Shown here piece after piece: positions 55,652-64,000 of a stretch of DNA of 64,000 nucleotides. Origin of the DNA: Myxococcales bacterium (GTDB lineage Bacteria > Myxococcota > Myxococcia > Myxococcales > Myxococcaceae). The DNA lies in the NCBI GenBank assembly GCA_016191815.1, contig JACPVI010000076.1:27643-91642 (forward strand). Reading direction: 5' to 3'. The notes below the pieces were generated by a model. That model made no database searches, was not told the origin of the DNA, and saw nothing but the letters and a program-made list of their open reading frames with translations. Every line of letters starts with the position of its first letter. Position 1 is the first letter of the stretch. The translations under genes and the position numbers were made by a program.

Positions 55652-56783
55652 TGATTCGCTTGAGCGGGACTCCGGCCTTCTTCGCCAGCGCGCGGCAGTC
55701 CTCCAGCTCCGGCTGGGCATTCATCACCTCGGCCCCCAGCCTACCTACCTTCACCCTCACCGAGCCGAAGGGCGTCTCCACCACCTGATGACCCCGCTCG
55801 AGCACCGCGCGGTCCACCCGGTGCATCCTCACCCCCAAAGTGGTGGACTCGGAGAGGAGCGTCCGAACCACCGCGTCGCGCCTGTCCACCTTCACCACCG
55901 CCCCGAGCAGGTGGCCGGGCCGGCTCTTCTTCATCGTGGCCGGCAGGACGTACACATCCAGCGCCCCCTCCTCCAAAAGCTTCTCCAACACCGCCCCGAT
56001 GAGCTGCGGGCTGCAGTCGTCCAGGTTCGCTTCCACCACCAGCGCCGATTGGGCGCCGCTCTTCCGCCCCAGCGTGGCCCTGAGCACGTTGGGCCGATCC
56101 GCAAACTCGAAGGTGCCTACCCCGTAACCCACTCGTTGGACTTCCATCTCCGGTGGCGGCTCCACCTTGGCGAACGCCTTGAGCAATGCCGCTCCAGTCG
56201 GAGTGGTCAGCTCGCCCGTTCCCTCGAAGCGCACCGGCAAGCCGCGGAGCAACTCCAGCGTCGCCGGCCCCGGCGCCGGGATGGGGCCGTGCTCGCTTTG
56301 GACCAGCCCGCTCCCCAGCGGGGGCGGAGCGGAGAACACCTCCGGCGAGCCCAACAGCTCGAGCGCCACCGCCGCCCCGCATAGGTCCACGATGGAGTCC
56401 AAAGCGCCCACCTCGTGGAAGTGCACCTCCTCCAGAGGCTGCCCGTGCACCTTGGCCTCCGCCTCGCCCAAGAGCTGAAAGGCCCGGAGCGCCCGCTCCC
56501 TCGCCTTCTCGGGCATGCTCCCCGCCGCCTCGATGAGCGAACGGATTTCCGAAAGCGAGCGGTGGGCACCCTCCGGCTCTCCCAGCTCCACCACCACGTC
56601 GAGGTGAGTGCCCACGATGCCGTGCCGCTCCGCCCGCGCAAGCTCCAGCCTCCAGGCGGGCAGGCCCAACCCGGAAAGCGCCCGCTCCAACTCGCGCGGC
56701 TCGACTCCCAGCTCCACCGCCGCGGAGAGGAACATGTCCCCGGCGATGCCGCCCACCGGCTCGAGGTAGAGGACCAGACTCAC
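55617..56783 (-). CDS. larC: Nickel-pincer cofactor protein LarC
   Basis: 388 residues in one uninterrupted frame (some species need a programmed frameshift). 'LYLEPVGGIAGDMFLSAAV', 'EVHFHEVGALDSIVDLCGA', 'GPIPAPGPATLELLRG' and 'VEANLDDCSPQLIG' are family hallmarks. LarC inserts nickel into the pincer cofactor of lactate racemase-type enzymes. GTG 56783 overlaps the larB stop (GTGA). The longer frame to 58091 is in antisense-like sequence of larB. Confidence 0.93.
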   Translation of the reverse strand: MSLVLYLEPVGGIAGDMFLSAAVELGVEPRELERALSGLGLPAWRLELARAERHGIVGTHLDVVVELGEPEGAHRSLSEIRSLIEAAGSMPEKARERALRAFQLLGEAEAKVHGQPLEEVHFHEVGALDSIVDLCGAAVALELLGSPEVFSAPPPLGSGLVQSEHGPIPAPGPATLELLRGLPVRFEGTGELTTPTGAALLKAFAKVEPPPEMEVQRVGYGVGTFEFADRPNVLRATLGRKSGAQSALVVEANLDDCSPQLIGAVLEKLLEEGALDVYVLPATMKKSRPGHLLGAVVKVDRRDAVVRTLLSESTTLGVRMHRVDRAVLERGHQVVETPFGSVRVKVGRLGAEVMNAQPELEDCRALAKKAGVPLKRIISEAVAAYWKR

Positions 56784-57532
56784 CTTCGGCCCCTGGTCCT
56801 GGATACCAGCGCGGCGTAGAAGCCCGCCCCAAAGCCGTTGTCGATGTTCACCGTGGCCACGTTGGGCGCGCAGGAGCTGACCATCGCCAAGAGGGCCGAT
56901 ACCCCCCCGAAGCTCGCCCCGTAGCCCACCGAGGTCGGCACCGCCACCACCGGAATGCCCACCAGCCCGCCCACCGCCGAGGCCAGCGCTCCCTCCATGC
57001 CGGCCACCACCACCGCCGCGTGGGCGGACTGGATCTCCTCCCTCCGCCTGAGCATCCGGTGGATGCCCGCCACGCCGACGTCGTAGATCCGCCTCACCTC
57101 CGCGCCCATCGCTTCGGCGGTGACGGCCGCCTCCTCGGCGATGGGGATGTCGGAGGTCCCGGCAGTCACCACCGCCACCGTGCCGGCGCGGGCCCTCCTG
57201 TGGCGCAGCTCGAAGATTCGGGCCTGGGGATGGTGGACTCCCTTGGGAAAGCGGGCGAGCAGCGCCTCGGCCTTCTCCGGCTGGAGCCGAGTCACCAGCA
57301 CCGACTGCCTCCTCGCCGAGAGCGCTCCCACGATTCCAAGCAACTGCTCGACCGTCTTCGGCTCGCCGAGCACCACCTCCGGAAAGCCGTAGCGGAGGTT
57401 CCGGTGCGTGTCGAGGGTGGCGTAGCCCAGCTCCGCGAAGGGGAGGTCCTTGAGCTTCCCCAAAGCGTCCTCCAAGCTCACCGCGCCGCGGCGCACGCCG
57501 GACAAAAGCCGCCTCAACTCTCGCTCGTCCAC
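56780..57532 (-). CDS. larB: Nickel-pincer cofactor biosynthesis protein LarB
   Basis: 250 residues. The C-terminal PurE-like domain has 'VVTAGTSDIPIAEEA', 'GMEGALASAVGGLV', 'TSVGYGASFGGVSAL' and the reactive Cys in 'SSCAPNVATVNIDNGFGAG'. LarB carboxylates and hydrolyses nicotinic acid adenine dinucleotide in the first step of cofactor synthesis. larE and larA are not in the window. Confidence 0.94.
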   Translation of the reverse strand: MDERELRRLLSGVRRGAVSLEDALGKLKDLPFAELGYATLDTHRNLRYGFPEVVLGEPKTVEQLLGIVGALSARRQSVLVTRLQPEKAEALLARFPKGVHHPQARIFELRHRRARAGTVAVVTAGTSDIPIAEEAAVTAEAMGAEVRRIYDVGVAGIHRMLRRREEIQSAHAAVVVAGMEGALASAVGGLVGIPVVAVPTSVGYGASFGGVSALLAMVSSCAPNVATVNIDNGFGAGFYAALVSRTRGRR

Positions 57533-57595
57533 GGGCGCGGAACATACAGGCTCGCCTCTGCATCGGCACCCCCCTGTCGGGAGGCGGCTGCGCGC

Positions 57596-58201
57596 TCACA
57601 CCCCCAGGCTGGAGAGAAGCGCGTTCAGCCCCGCCCGGTCCGGCAAGAGCAACAGCTGCCCTCCCACCAGCGGAGAGGCGGCGGTGTAGAAGCGCGCCTC
57701 CAAAACCAACTGCCCGGCCGCCGAGCAGGAGGAGCCCAACAGCTCCTCCAGCACCGACTGCGCCCCACCCTGGGCCATCACCGGAGTCGACGGCAAGAGG
57801 GTGAGCGAGGTGAGCCGGCCCATCGCGTTCAGGCAGGCCGAGGCCACGATGTTGGCTGCTTCGGTCAGCGCGCTCCGCCTCAGCTCGTCCAGGGGGCCCC
57901 CGCCCGCGTGGACGCCGAGCAATAGCGAGCAGAGCAGCCGGGCGTCCTCCTCCCTCAGCGCCAGCACCAGGCAGCCGCTCAGCGGGCGCTCGAGCTGGAA
58001 CATCGACGCCACCACCCGCACGTCCGGTCCACCCAAGAGCAGCTCCAGCTCGGAGGAGGCCGTCACCGCCACCCGCGGCACCTCCATGCACACCCGCCGG
58101 CCCCCCACCAGCCGCGAGAGGGCGTCCGCCGCGTGGCCGCAGCCCACGTTGGCCACCTCGCGCAGAGCGTCGAGCTGCAGTTCGCTGGGCGCTTCGCTCA
58201 T
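57596..58201 (-). CDS. cheC: CheC-family CheY-phosphate phosphatase
   Basis: 201 residues. Both CheC active-site helices are present: 'DALREVANVGCGHAADAL' and 'SALTEAANIVASACLNAM', each with the E-x2-N pair. CheC removes phosphate from CheY. The ATG overlaps the cheA stop (58198-58201), so the two are co-translated. Confidence 0.9.
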   Translation of the reverse strand: MSEAPSELQLDALREVANVGCGHAADALSRLVGGRRVCMEVPRVAVTASSELELLLGGPDVRVVASMFQLERPLSGCLVLALREEDARLLCSLLLGVHAGGGPLDELRRSALTEAANIVASACLNAMGRLTSLTLLPSTPVMAQGGAQSVLEELLGSSCSAAGQLVLEARFYTAASPLVGGQLLLLPDRAGLNALLSSLGV

Positions 58202-60201
58202 GCCGCGAGGAGCCTCGGGACGTCGAGAATGAACACCGGTCGCCCGGTGCCGAGAATCGTAACTCCGGACAGGCCGGGCACCAGATCCAGTGGCCTCGAA
58301 AGAGCCTTGAGCACTACCTCCTCCTGCCCGAGCAGCCGGTCCACCGCTAGAGCCACCCTACCCGACTCCGCCTCCATCACCACGAACGGGCGGGGCCCTA
58401 CCCTCGGCAAATCCGGGATTCCCAGCAAGTCCGCCATTGGGTGCACCGGGAGGAGCGAGCCGGCGTAGGGCAAAAGCGCCGCCTCCCGGCTCCGGGAGAG
58501 CGTCCCGGCCTCCGCCTCCACGGCGCCGATCACCTTGGCGATGGGAAGGCCGAAGATCTCCTCGCCCACCGCGACCAAGAGCAGGTTCACCACCGCCACG
58601 GTGAGCGGCAGCTTGAGGATGAACCGGGTGCCCCTTCCCCGCTCAGATTCGATCTCCAGGGTGCCGCCGACGCTCTCCACCGCGCGCTTGACCGCGTCCA
58701 TTCCGACGCCGCGGCCGGAGATCTCCGAGACGTCCCGGGCGGTGGAGACGCCGGGCAGGCAGCAGAGCGTGTAGGCCTCGGCGTCGCTCAGGCGGCCGGC
58801 CACCTCGGCGGTGATCAGCCCCCGGGCGAGAGCGGCCGCCTTGAGCTTCTCCGGGTCCATTCCCCGCCCGTCGTCTTCGATTTCCACCACCACCCGATCG
58901 CGGGCGCGGCGCACCGAGACCAGCACCCGGCCGCGGGCGCCCTTCTTCTGGGCGGCGCGCTCCTCCGGTGATTCGATGCCGTGGTCGATGCAGTTGCGAA
59001 GAAGGTGGAGGAGCGGGTCGGCCAGGTCGTCGAGGATGGCGCGGTCCAGCTCGATGTCGGCGCCGGTGACGACCAGGTCCACGTCGCGCTCGCGGCGGCG
59101 GGCGATGTCCCTCGCCGCGCGGGGCAGCCGATCGGTGATGACCGACAAGGGGGTCATCCGGGCCTTCATCACCTTGTCGTGCAGGTCCTTCACCAGGCCG
59201 TGCAGCCGATCCACCGCCTCGTCCAGCGAGGGCTGGCTCCGGGCGGGGAGAGCCTTTCCCACTTCCCTGATCCGCGCGGTCGCCAAGAGCAGCTCCCCCG
59301 CGGTGTCGAGGAAATAGTCCAGCAGCTCGGTCCGCACCCGCACCGTCCGGGCCGCCTCGTGGCCGACCACCTTGGCGGACTCCGGCGAAGGCATCGGCGC
59401 CGGAGGCGAGGGCGCGGTGAAGACCACCGGCTTGAGCGAGAGCACCTCCACCTCGGAGATGTTCCCCAAGGCGCCGCGCACCCCCGCCTCTCCGGCGGAG
59501 GTCTCCAGCTCCAAAGACACCAGCCCGTCGGGGATCCGTCCCGCCTTCAAGTCCTCCAGCGCCGGCTTGAGGTCGAACACGTTGCCCAGGCCGCTCAGCC
59601 GCTTGTGCACCAGGAAGGCGCGGACGCCGGGGACGGCGCAGGACTGGGCGATCCTCACTTTGAGCCCAAACCTGGGCGGCAGCCCGAGCCCTGCGTCTCG
59701 CTCCTGGGGATTCTCCTTCTCGGCCGGAGCCGGAGCTTTTGGAGCGGCCGGGGGAACCGGCGGGGCCGAGGGCCGCGCCGTCGCCTGGGCCACCTTGGTA
59801 GGCGAGGGCGAGCGCCCGGTGATTCTGGCCAGCCGCTCGGAGAGCTGCCGCTCGATTGGGCCGGAGTCCTCGGGCGGCTGCCCCTCGGCGGCGGCGCGGA
59901 CCTGGGAAAGCAGGGTGTCGGTGGTGGAGAGCAACAGGTCGACCAGCTCGCGGTCCAACAGGCTCGCGTCGGAGCGCACCGCGTCGACCAGGTCCTCCAC
60001 CCGGTGGGCGAGGGTGGCGGCAACTTCGAAGCCCATCGAAGCGGCCATCCCCTTCACCGAGTGGGCGTGGCGGAACATGGAGTCGATGGAGGCGGTCCCC
60101 CCGGTCTTCTCCAGCTCCACCAAGTCCCTCCCGAGCGATTCCAGGTGCTCGGTGGCCTCGGTGACGAAGAGGCTGAGGTACTTCGACATGTCGACGGGCA
60201 T
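58198..60201 (-). CDS. cheA: Chemotaxis histidine kinase CheA
   Basis: 667 residues. The P1 domain carries the phospho-His47 in 'RHAHSVKGMAASMG'. A Pro/Ala linker, a P2-like region (about 165-265), a P3 dimer domain (about 285-355), a P4 ATPase ('HLLRNCIDHGIESP', 'DDGRGMDP', 'GRGVGMDAV') and the P5 CheW-like domain (from about 530) follow. It phosphorylates CheY in response to the receptor. It lies 15 bases after cheY. Confidence 0.95.
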   Translation of the reverse strand: MPVDMSKYLSLFVTEATEHLESLGRDLVELEKTGGTASIDSMFRHAHSVKGMAASMGFEVAATLAHRVEDLVDAVRSDASLLDRELVDLLLSTTDTLLSQVRAAAEGQPPEDSGPIERQLSERLARITGRSPSPTKVAQATARPSAPPVPPAAPKAPAPAEKENPQERDAGLGLPPRFGLKVRIAQSCAVPGVRAFLVHKRLSGLGNVFDLKPALEDLKAGRIPDGLVSLELETSAGEAGVRGALGNISEVEVLSLKPVVFTAPSPPAPMPSPESAKVVGHEAARTVRVRTELLDYFLDTAGELLLATARIREVGKALPARSQPSLDEAVDRLHGLVKDLHDKVMKARMTPLSVITDRLPRAARDIARRRERDVDLVVTGADIELDRAILDDLADPLLHLLRNCIDHGIESPEERAAQKKGARGRVLVSVRRARDRVVVEIEDDGRGMDPEKLKAAALARGLITAEVAGRLSDAEAYTLCCLPGVSTARDVSEISGRGVGMDAVKRAVESVGGTLEIESERGRGTRFILKLPLTVAVVNLLLVAVGEEIFGLPIAKVIGAVEAEAGTLSRSREAALLPYAGSLLPVHPMADLLGIPDLPRVGPRPFVVMEAESGRVALAVDRLLGQEEVVLKALSRPLDLVPGLSGVTILGTGRPVFILDVPRLLAA

Positions 60202-60216
60202 GGGAGGCCCGCCTTT

Positions 60217-60585
60217 CTACGCCTCGCCGACGACCTTCTTGACCACCGCCAGGACGTCCTCCGCCCGGAACGGCTTGACGATGAAGTCCGCCGCGCCGGC
60301 CTCGATCGCCTCCATCACCAGAGACTCCTGGCCCAGCGCCGAGCACATGATCACCACCGCGTTGGTGTCGTGCTTGACTATCTCCCTCGTGGCCTCGATG
60401 CCGCTCTTGAAGGGCATCACGATGTCCATGGTGGTGAGGTCGGGCTTGAGCTCCTTGTACTTCTCCACCGCCTCCAGCCCGTTGGCCGCCTCGCCGACCA
60501 CCTCGAAGCCGCCGGAGGAGAAAATGTCCTTGATCATGTTGCGCATGAAGATCGCGTCATCGACCACTAGGACCCGCTTGGCCAT
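60217..60585 (-). CDS. cheY: Chemotaxis response regulator CheY
   Basis: 122 residues, receiver only. Acidic pair 'VVDDA', phosphoacceptor Asp54 ('TTMDIVMP'), Thr/Ser site 'MCSALGQ' and Lys in 'IVKPFRAED' are all present. Expected to be phosphorylated by the adjacent CheA and dephosphorylated by CheC. Confidence 0.94.
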   Translation of the reverse strand: MAKRVLVVDDAIFMRNMIKDIFSSGGFEVVGEAANGLEAVEKYKELKPDLTTMDIVMPFKSGIEATREIVKHDTNAVVIMCSALGQESLVMEAIEAGAADFIVKPFRAEDVLAVVKKVVGEA

Positions 60586-60655
60586 GGGAAGCGCCGCCTC
60601 CGTTGCGGTTAACAGTTGCCAGACACTAGCACTTCTATCAAAGCGCGCAGCACCC

Positions 60656-61072
60656 TCAACGCGCGAAGCAGGCCGCCACTGCCCCGTCCACTCCGTCGGG
60701 GTCCAACACCGTCACCGCCAGCCCTTTTAGCCTGGCCACTCCCCGGACCGAGGCCGCCGGCTTGCCCGGGGCGGGAGCCACCTTCTCGATCGACTCGATG
60801 CCGTCCACCTCGGTCACCAAGAGCCCCAGGTCCCGCCTGCCCCGATCGAGCAGCACAATCTTCTGGCTGGCCGGCGAGGGCTCCGGCAACCCCAAAAGCG
60901 ACCGCAGCTCCACCACGGTGACCACCCTGCCGCGGAGGTTGATCACCCCCCGAACCGAGGGCGGGGAGCGCGGCACCCGGGTGAACTGGCCGGGAGGCAC
61001 CACCACCTCGCGGATGGCCGAGAGGGGAAGGGCGTATCGCTCCTTGTCCAATCGGAAGATGACGTGGCGCAT
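60656..61072 (-). CDS. cheW: Chemotaxis coupling protein CheW
   Basis: 138 residues. 'ALPLSAIREVVVPPGQFTRV', 'VRGVINLRGRVVTVVELRSL' and 'LLVTEVDGIESI' match CheW, which links receptor to CheA. It lies between the receptor and cheY genes on the same strand. Confidence 0.92.
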   Translation of the reverse strand: MRHVIFRLDKERYALPLSAIREVVVPPGQFTRVPRSPPSVRGVINLRGRVVTVVELRSLLGLPEPSPASQKIVLLDRGRRDLGLLVTEVDGIESIEKVAPAPGKPAASVRGVARLKGLAVTVLDPDGVDGAVAACFAR

Positions 61073-61126
61073 CGGATACTCGTGCGCAGGCCGGCCTTGG
61101 GCTCCGGCCGAGCGTGAGGGGCCCCC

Positions 61127-62473
61127 TCAGGTCCCCAGCATGAACCTCCGGACGACGTTCTGCAGCTCGAGCGAGAGGTTGGTCAGCTCTTGAGCGGCCG
61201 AGGTCATCTTGGAGACGGCCTGGGTCTGCTCGTCGGTGATCAGCTTCACCGCCTCGGTGGAGTTGGCGTTTTGCTTGGCCACCTGGCTGATCTCGTTGAT
61301 CGCCTTCACCATCGACTCGGAGCCCTTCTGCTGGTCGCGGGCGCTCTGGCTGATGAGGTGGACCTTCTCCGCGCCGGTTCGGGCGGTATCGGTGATGGCG
61401 CCCATGGAGCGGACGATGGTGTTCAGGTCCTCGCGGCCCTCGGCCAGCTCGTCGATGCCCTCCCTCATCGCGGTGACCACCGCCGCCGACTGGCTGGAGA
61501 TGTCCCGCGCCAGCTTGCTGATCTGCTCGGCGCTCTTCCCGGCGCTGTCGGCGAGCTTTCGCACCTCGTCGGCCACCACCGCGAAGCCGCGCCCGTACTC
61601 CCCCGCCCTGGCCGCCTCGATGGTGGCGTTGAGGGCGAGCAGGTTGGTCTGCTGGGCCACCTGGGTGATGGCGTCGACGATCTTGGAGATCTCCTGGGTC
61701 TTCTCCCCGAAGGCGAAGACCTCCTTGCTGGCGGTCTCGATGCGGGAGAACACCTTCTTCACCTTCTCCCCGGCGAGCAAGGCTGCCCCGGAGCCCTCCT
61801 CGGCGGCGCCGGAGGTCTCGGCGGCGGAGTGGGCGGCGTCCTGCGCCGAGAGCGCGGTCTTCTGGATGGCGTCGGCCATCTGGGTGATGACCTTCGAGGC
61901 CTCGCCCACCAGCTCGGACTGAGCCTCGGCACCGGAGGAGATCTTCTCCATCGAGGAGCTGACCTCCTCGGTGGAGGCGTTGACGTTCTCGGCGCTGCGC
62001 TGCAGCTCGTTGGCCGAGTCGGCCACCAACTGGGCGGTGTGCTGGATGTGGCCCACCAGCTCGCGGAGGTTCTCCTGCATGTTGCTGATGGCGGTGGCCA
62101 GCTCGTCGATGTCGTCGCGGAAGGAGGAGGCCTCGGTCACCACCGGCTTGGAGAGATCTCCGCGGGAGATTTCCAAAGCGGAGCGCGAGAGCACCCGCAC
62201 CCGCTTGACCCGGGCGAGCATCGAGGGGAGCAAGAGCGCGAGGAAGAGGGTGACTCCGGCCGAGAGGCTCGCCCGCCACGACCAGCTCCACCCGTAGGCC
62301 TCGGTGACCAGGAAGACCAGGATCAGCGCCGCGCCCAGCACCATGTAGCCGGCGAGGATCTTGAGGTGGAGGGAGATCTCCCCGCCCTGCTCTTCGGCGG
62401 CCCGCTTGACCCGGCTGAGCTTGTCCCGCCGGACCTGGATCGCGGGCAGCTCGTCGGTGACGGGGCGGCGCAA
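61127..62473 (-). CDS. Methyl-accepting chemotaxis protein without a large sensor domain
   Basis: 448 residues. Two helices near residues 38-60 and 68-87 are separated by only a short loop, so there is no periplasmic ligand domain. A HAMP-like segment (about 85-140) and the signalling domain follow, with the tip '[20 protein letters not shown]'. The only start reaching the N-terminus is TTG 62473, with no clear ribosome site. The C-terminal '[10 protein letters not shown]' lacks a CheR-binding pentapeptide. It probably senses a membrane or cytosolic state. Confidence 0.9.
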   Translation of the reverse strand: MRRPVTDELPAIQVRRDKLSRVKRAAEEQGGEISLHLKILAGYMVLGAALILVFLVTEAYGWSWSWRASLSAGVTLFLALLLPSMLARVKRVRVLSRSALEISRGDLSKPVVTEASSFRDDIDELATAISNMQENLRELVGHIQHTAQLVADSANELQRSAENVNASTEEVSSSMEKISSGAEAQSELVGEASKVITQMADAIQKTALSAQDAAHSAAETSGAAEEGSGAALLAGEKVKKVFSRIETASKEVFAFGEKTQEISKIVDAITQVAQQTNLLALNATIEAARAGEYGRGFAVVADEVRKLADSAGKSAEQISKLARDISSQSAAVVTAMREGIDELAEGREDLNTIVRSMGAITDTARTGAEKVHLISQSARDQQKGSESMVKAINEISQVAKQNANSTEAVKLITDEQTQAVSKMTSAAQELTNLSLELQNVVRRFMLGT

Positions 62474-62622
62474 GGTTTTCTCGGCGGCAGTGGGCGGGTC
62501 GAACTAGTCGCGGGCCCCGGCCCCTTCAAGGCCGTGGCCGGACGAGCACTGTAGCCCAACTGGGGTGGCCGTCGAGCGCGAGCTACACCTCGGCCCGCTA
62601 CCTCGGACTGGCCGAGAGCCAA

Positions 62623-62703
62623 AACGTGGTCGGCGACGTGAACGTGGTCGTGGTCGTGGTCGCCGACGTGAACGTGGTCGGCAGCCACGTCGCCGTCAAC
62701 GTC
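62623..62703. repeat. Short direct repeats upstream of the receptor gene
   Basis: AACGTGGTCG occurs at 62623, 62641 and 62671, mixed with GTCGTGGTCGTGGTC and GACGTG units. The region between thiL and the receptor (62474-62764) otherwise shows nothing recognisable. It may be a slipped-strand repeat. Confidence 0.5.
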
Positions 62704-62764
62704 ATTGAAATGACCCTCGATCAATGCGGGAATGGTTAGTGTTCTGCCCGGGGTGTGCAGAGCG

Positions 62765-63706
62765 CTAGCGGAAATGGCGGAAGCCGGGCCGGGCCCGCAC
62801 CGCTCGCCCGGCGCGAAGAATGCGCGGGCTATTCCCCCGCACGCACACCCCGATGCAGGTGAGCGGCGAGAGCCGGCGCACCTCGCGCTCGAGGGCCCCG
62901 GCGCGCCGTGGCGAAACCGACAGCAAAAGCTCGTAGTCCTCTCCGCCGGCGAGGGCGTGCCAGCGGGCGGGACCGACGCCGCCTGCCGCGCGCACCAGCT
63001 CTGGACTGAGCGGAAGCCTCTCCAGCTCGACCTCTGCACCCACGCCCGAGGAGCGGCAGAGCTGGCCCAGGTCCTGGGCCAGGCCGTCGGAGAGGTCGAT
63101 GCAGCCGGAGGCGAAGCGCGAGGCGAGCAAGCCCAGCGCCAGCCGAGGCTGGGGCCGTTTCTGCCTGGAAGCAAGCCGCGGCGAGGCTCGGGGAGTGCCG
63201 AGCTGGAGAAGGCCCATCCGGGCGTCGCCGAGCGTCCCCGAGACGTAGAGGAGATCTCCCGCCCGCGCGCCGGAGCGGAGCAGCGGCCGTGGCGGAGCCA
63301 GTCCGGCGGCGGTGATGGTGACCGACAGCTCGTCGGCGCGAGTGAAGTTGCCACCCACCAGGCGGACGCGGTGGACGCGGGCCAGCCGGCTCATTCCGCG
63401 GGCGAGCCGGACGACGTAGCCACGCGTCACCGCCTTGGGGAGGGCGAGGGCGCAGACGAACCAGCTGGGCCGCGCGCCCATCGAGGCGAGGTCGGAGAGG
63501 TTGACCGCGAGCGCCTTGTGGCCGACGTCCTCGGGGGTGAATTGTGCCCGGGTGAAGTGGACGCCCTCCACCAGGGCATCGGTGGTGACGCACTCGCGCC
63601 GGCGCGGCCTGGGAATGAGGGCGCAGTCGTCGCCGGGGCCAAGCGGCGGCGGCGCCCGCGGGAAGGCCGAGACGAAAGCCTCGATGAGCTCCGCTTCGGT
63701 TGGCAC
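62765..63706 (-). CDS. thiL: Thiamine-monophosphate kinase
   Basis: 313 residues of the AIR-synthase-like fold. 'GPGDDCALI' (substrate/Mg loop), 'TTDALVEGVHF', 'NLSDLASMGARPSW', 'VGGNFTRADELSVTITAAG', 'CIDLSDGLAQDL' and 'GGEDYELLLSV' are all ThiL motifs. It phosphorylates thiamine monophosphate to the active diphosphate. The position of the usual 'VGGD' Asp is Asn (VGGN), a conservative change. Confidence 0.93.
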   Translation of the reverse strand: MPTEAELIEAFVSAFPRAPPPLGPGDDCALIPRPRRRECVTTDALVEGVHFTRAQFTPEDVGHKALAVNLSDLASMGARPSWFVCALALPKAVTRGYVVRLARGMSRLARVHRVRLVGGNFTRADELSVTITAAGLAPPRPLLRSGARAGDLLYVSGTLGDARMGLLQLGTPRASPRLASRQKRPQPRLALGLLASRFASGCIDLSDGLAQDLGQLCRSSGVGAEVELERLPLSPELVRAAGGVGPARWHALAGGEDYELLLSVSPRRAGALEREVRRLSPLTCIGVCVRGNSPRILRAGRAVRARPGFRHFR

Positions 63707-63842
63707 GCCGCGACACTCGCAGGGCTCCTCACAGAGTCAAGGGCTGCCTGGCCTTCCGCGGGGAGGTCACTTTCCCCGAGCACCCCTGAGAGGCGATCGA
63801 CCGTCAGCTCGACACACCCCCGGGGCAGGCAGCAGCGGCCAG

Positions 63843-64000
63843 TCATCTCCGCGGGCGCTTCAGGCGCCCCTCGAGGCGATTGATCCGGCGCTCGAGCTCG
63901 TCGACCCTCCGCACGAGCCCGTGACGCCGCGAGGCGCCGTTCGTGCGGCGTGCTCTTGAGGGGACGGGAAAGGTGGTGGCGAACGCATCGCTCGACTCCA
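63843..64000 (-). CDS. C-terminal fragment of an unknown coiled-coil protein, cut by window edge
   Basis: 52 codons are visible before the stop at 63843. They read '...VRRVDELERRINRLEGRLKR' and end 'PRR', a basic coiled-coil tail like that of phasin or poly-hydroxyalkanoate regulator proteins. The rest lies outside the window, so coding status is tentative. Confidence 0.4.
   Translation of the reverse strand, partial: ESSDAFATTFPVPSRARRTNGASRRHGLVRRVDELERRINRLEGRLKRPRR

Noticed and set aside
61190..62554. Plus-strand ORF opposite the MCP
   Set aside because: Leu/Gly/His-rich shadow of a typical MCP.

Overview
The window is a GC-rich (roughly 70% by eye), gene-dense chromosomal segment that most resembles a myxobacterium-like member of the Myxococcota/former Deltaproteobacteria. 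This is inferred from several secreted proteins with Cys-Gly + hydrophobic helix + Arg tails of the MYXO-CTERM type, MopE-like 'CDGxDNDCDG' repeats, many lipoproteins with PKD, FG-GAP or thrombospondin-3 repeats, Hanks-type and GAF-containing kinases and a compact che cluster. No rRNA, tRNA, CRISPR array, prophage or transposase was found.

Layout. 1-6.4 kb: a cut-off CHRD lipoprotein, proS, a small Cys-rich lipoprotein, a FabG-like reductase, an FG-GAP/ASPIC surface protein and thpR. 6.7-13.2 kb: one 2162-codon ORF joining an M11-type metalloprotease to a CAP/MopE protein, with a complete MYXO-CTERM-like tail and a new lipoprotein signal in the middle. 13.4-19.7 kb: an MNT nucleotidyltransferase with a possible HEPN remnant, then an operon of two DUF4139 proteins and a triple-GAF histidine kinase. 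19.8-28 kb: a DUF4143 ATPase, an unknown anchored protein, a PilZ-like ORF, a DUF4242 protein, a CheB-REC fusion, a histidine kinase, a response regulator, and a matrixin ORF again joined in frame to a second secreted protein. 28.2-30.9 kb: a VIT/vWA lipoprotein and a rhodanese whose catalytic Cys codon is TGA, followed by a SECIS-like hairpin (probable selenoprotein).

30.9-38.2 kb: an HDAC-like amidohydrolase, a DMSO-reductase-type enzyme with its Fe-S and molybdenum subunits fused plus a DmsC anchor, and a ThrA-type aspartokinase/homoserine dehydrogenase. 38.3-44.5 kb: a liv branched-chain amino acid ABC operon (livK-H-M-G-F) running directly into arsM. 44.6-50.2 kb: two large repeat lipoproteins flanking a vapBC-type toxin-antitoxin pair. 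50.2-54.8 kb: a Ser/Thr kinase, dnaK, grpE and a small Lys-rich protein. 54.9-57.5 kb: bpt and larB-larC. 57.6-62.5 kb: a chemosensory operon MCP-cheW-cheY-cheA-cheC. 62.8-64 kb: thiL and the tail of an unknown gene.

Two themes stand out. One is redox and signalling capacity: selenocysteine usage, a molybdenum oxidoreductase, arsenic methylation and several phosphorelays. The other is a large secreted or surface proteome in which two MYXO-CTERM proteins are fused in frame, tail to head, with a following signal-peptide protein.
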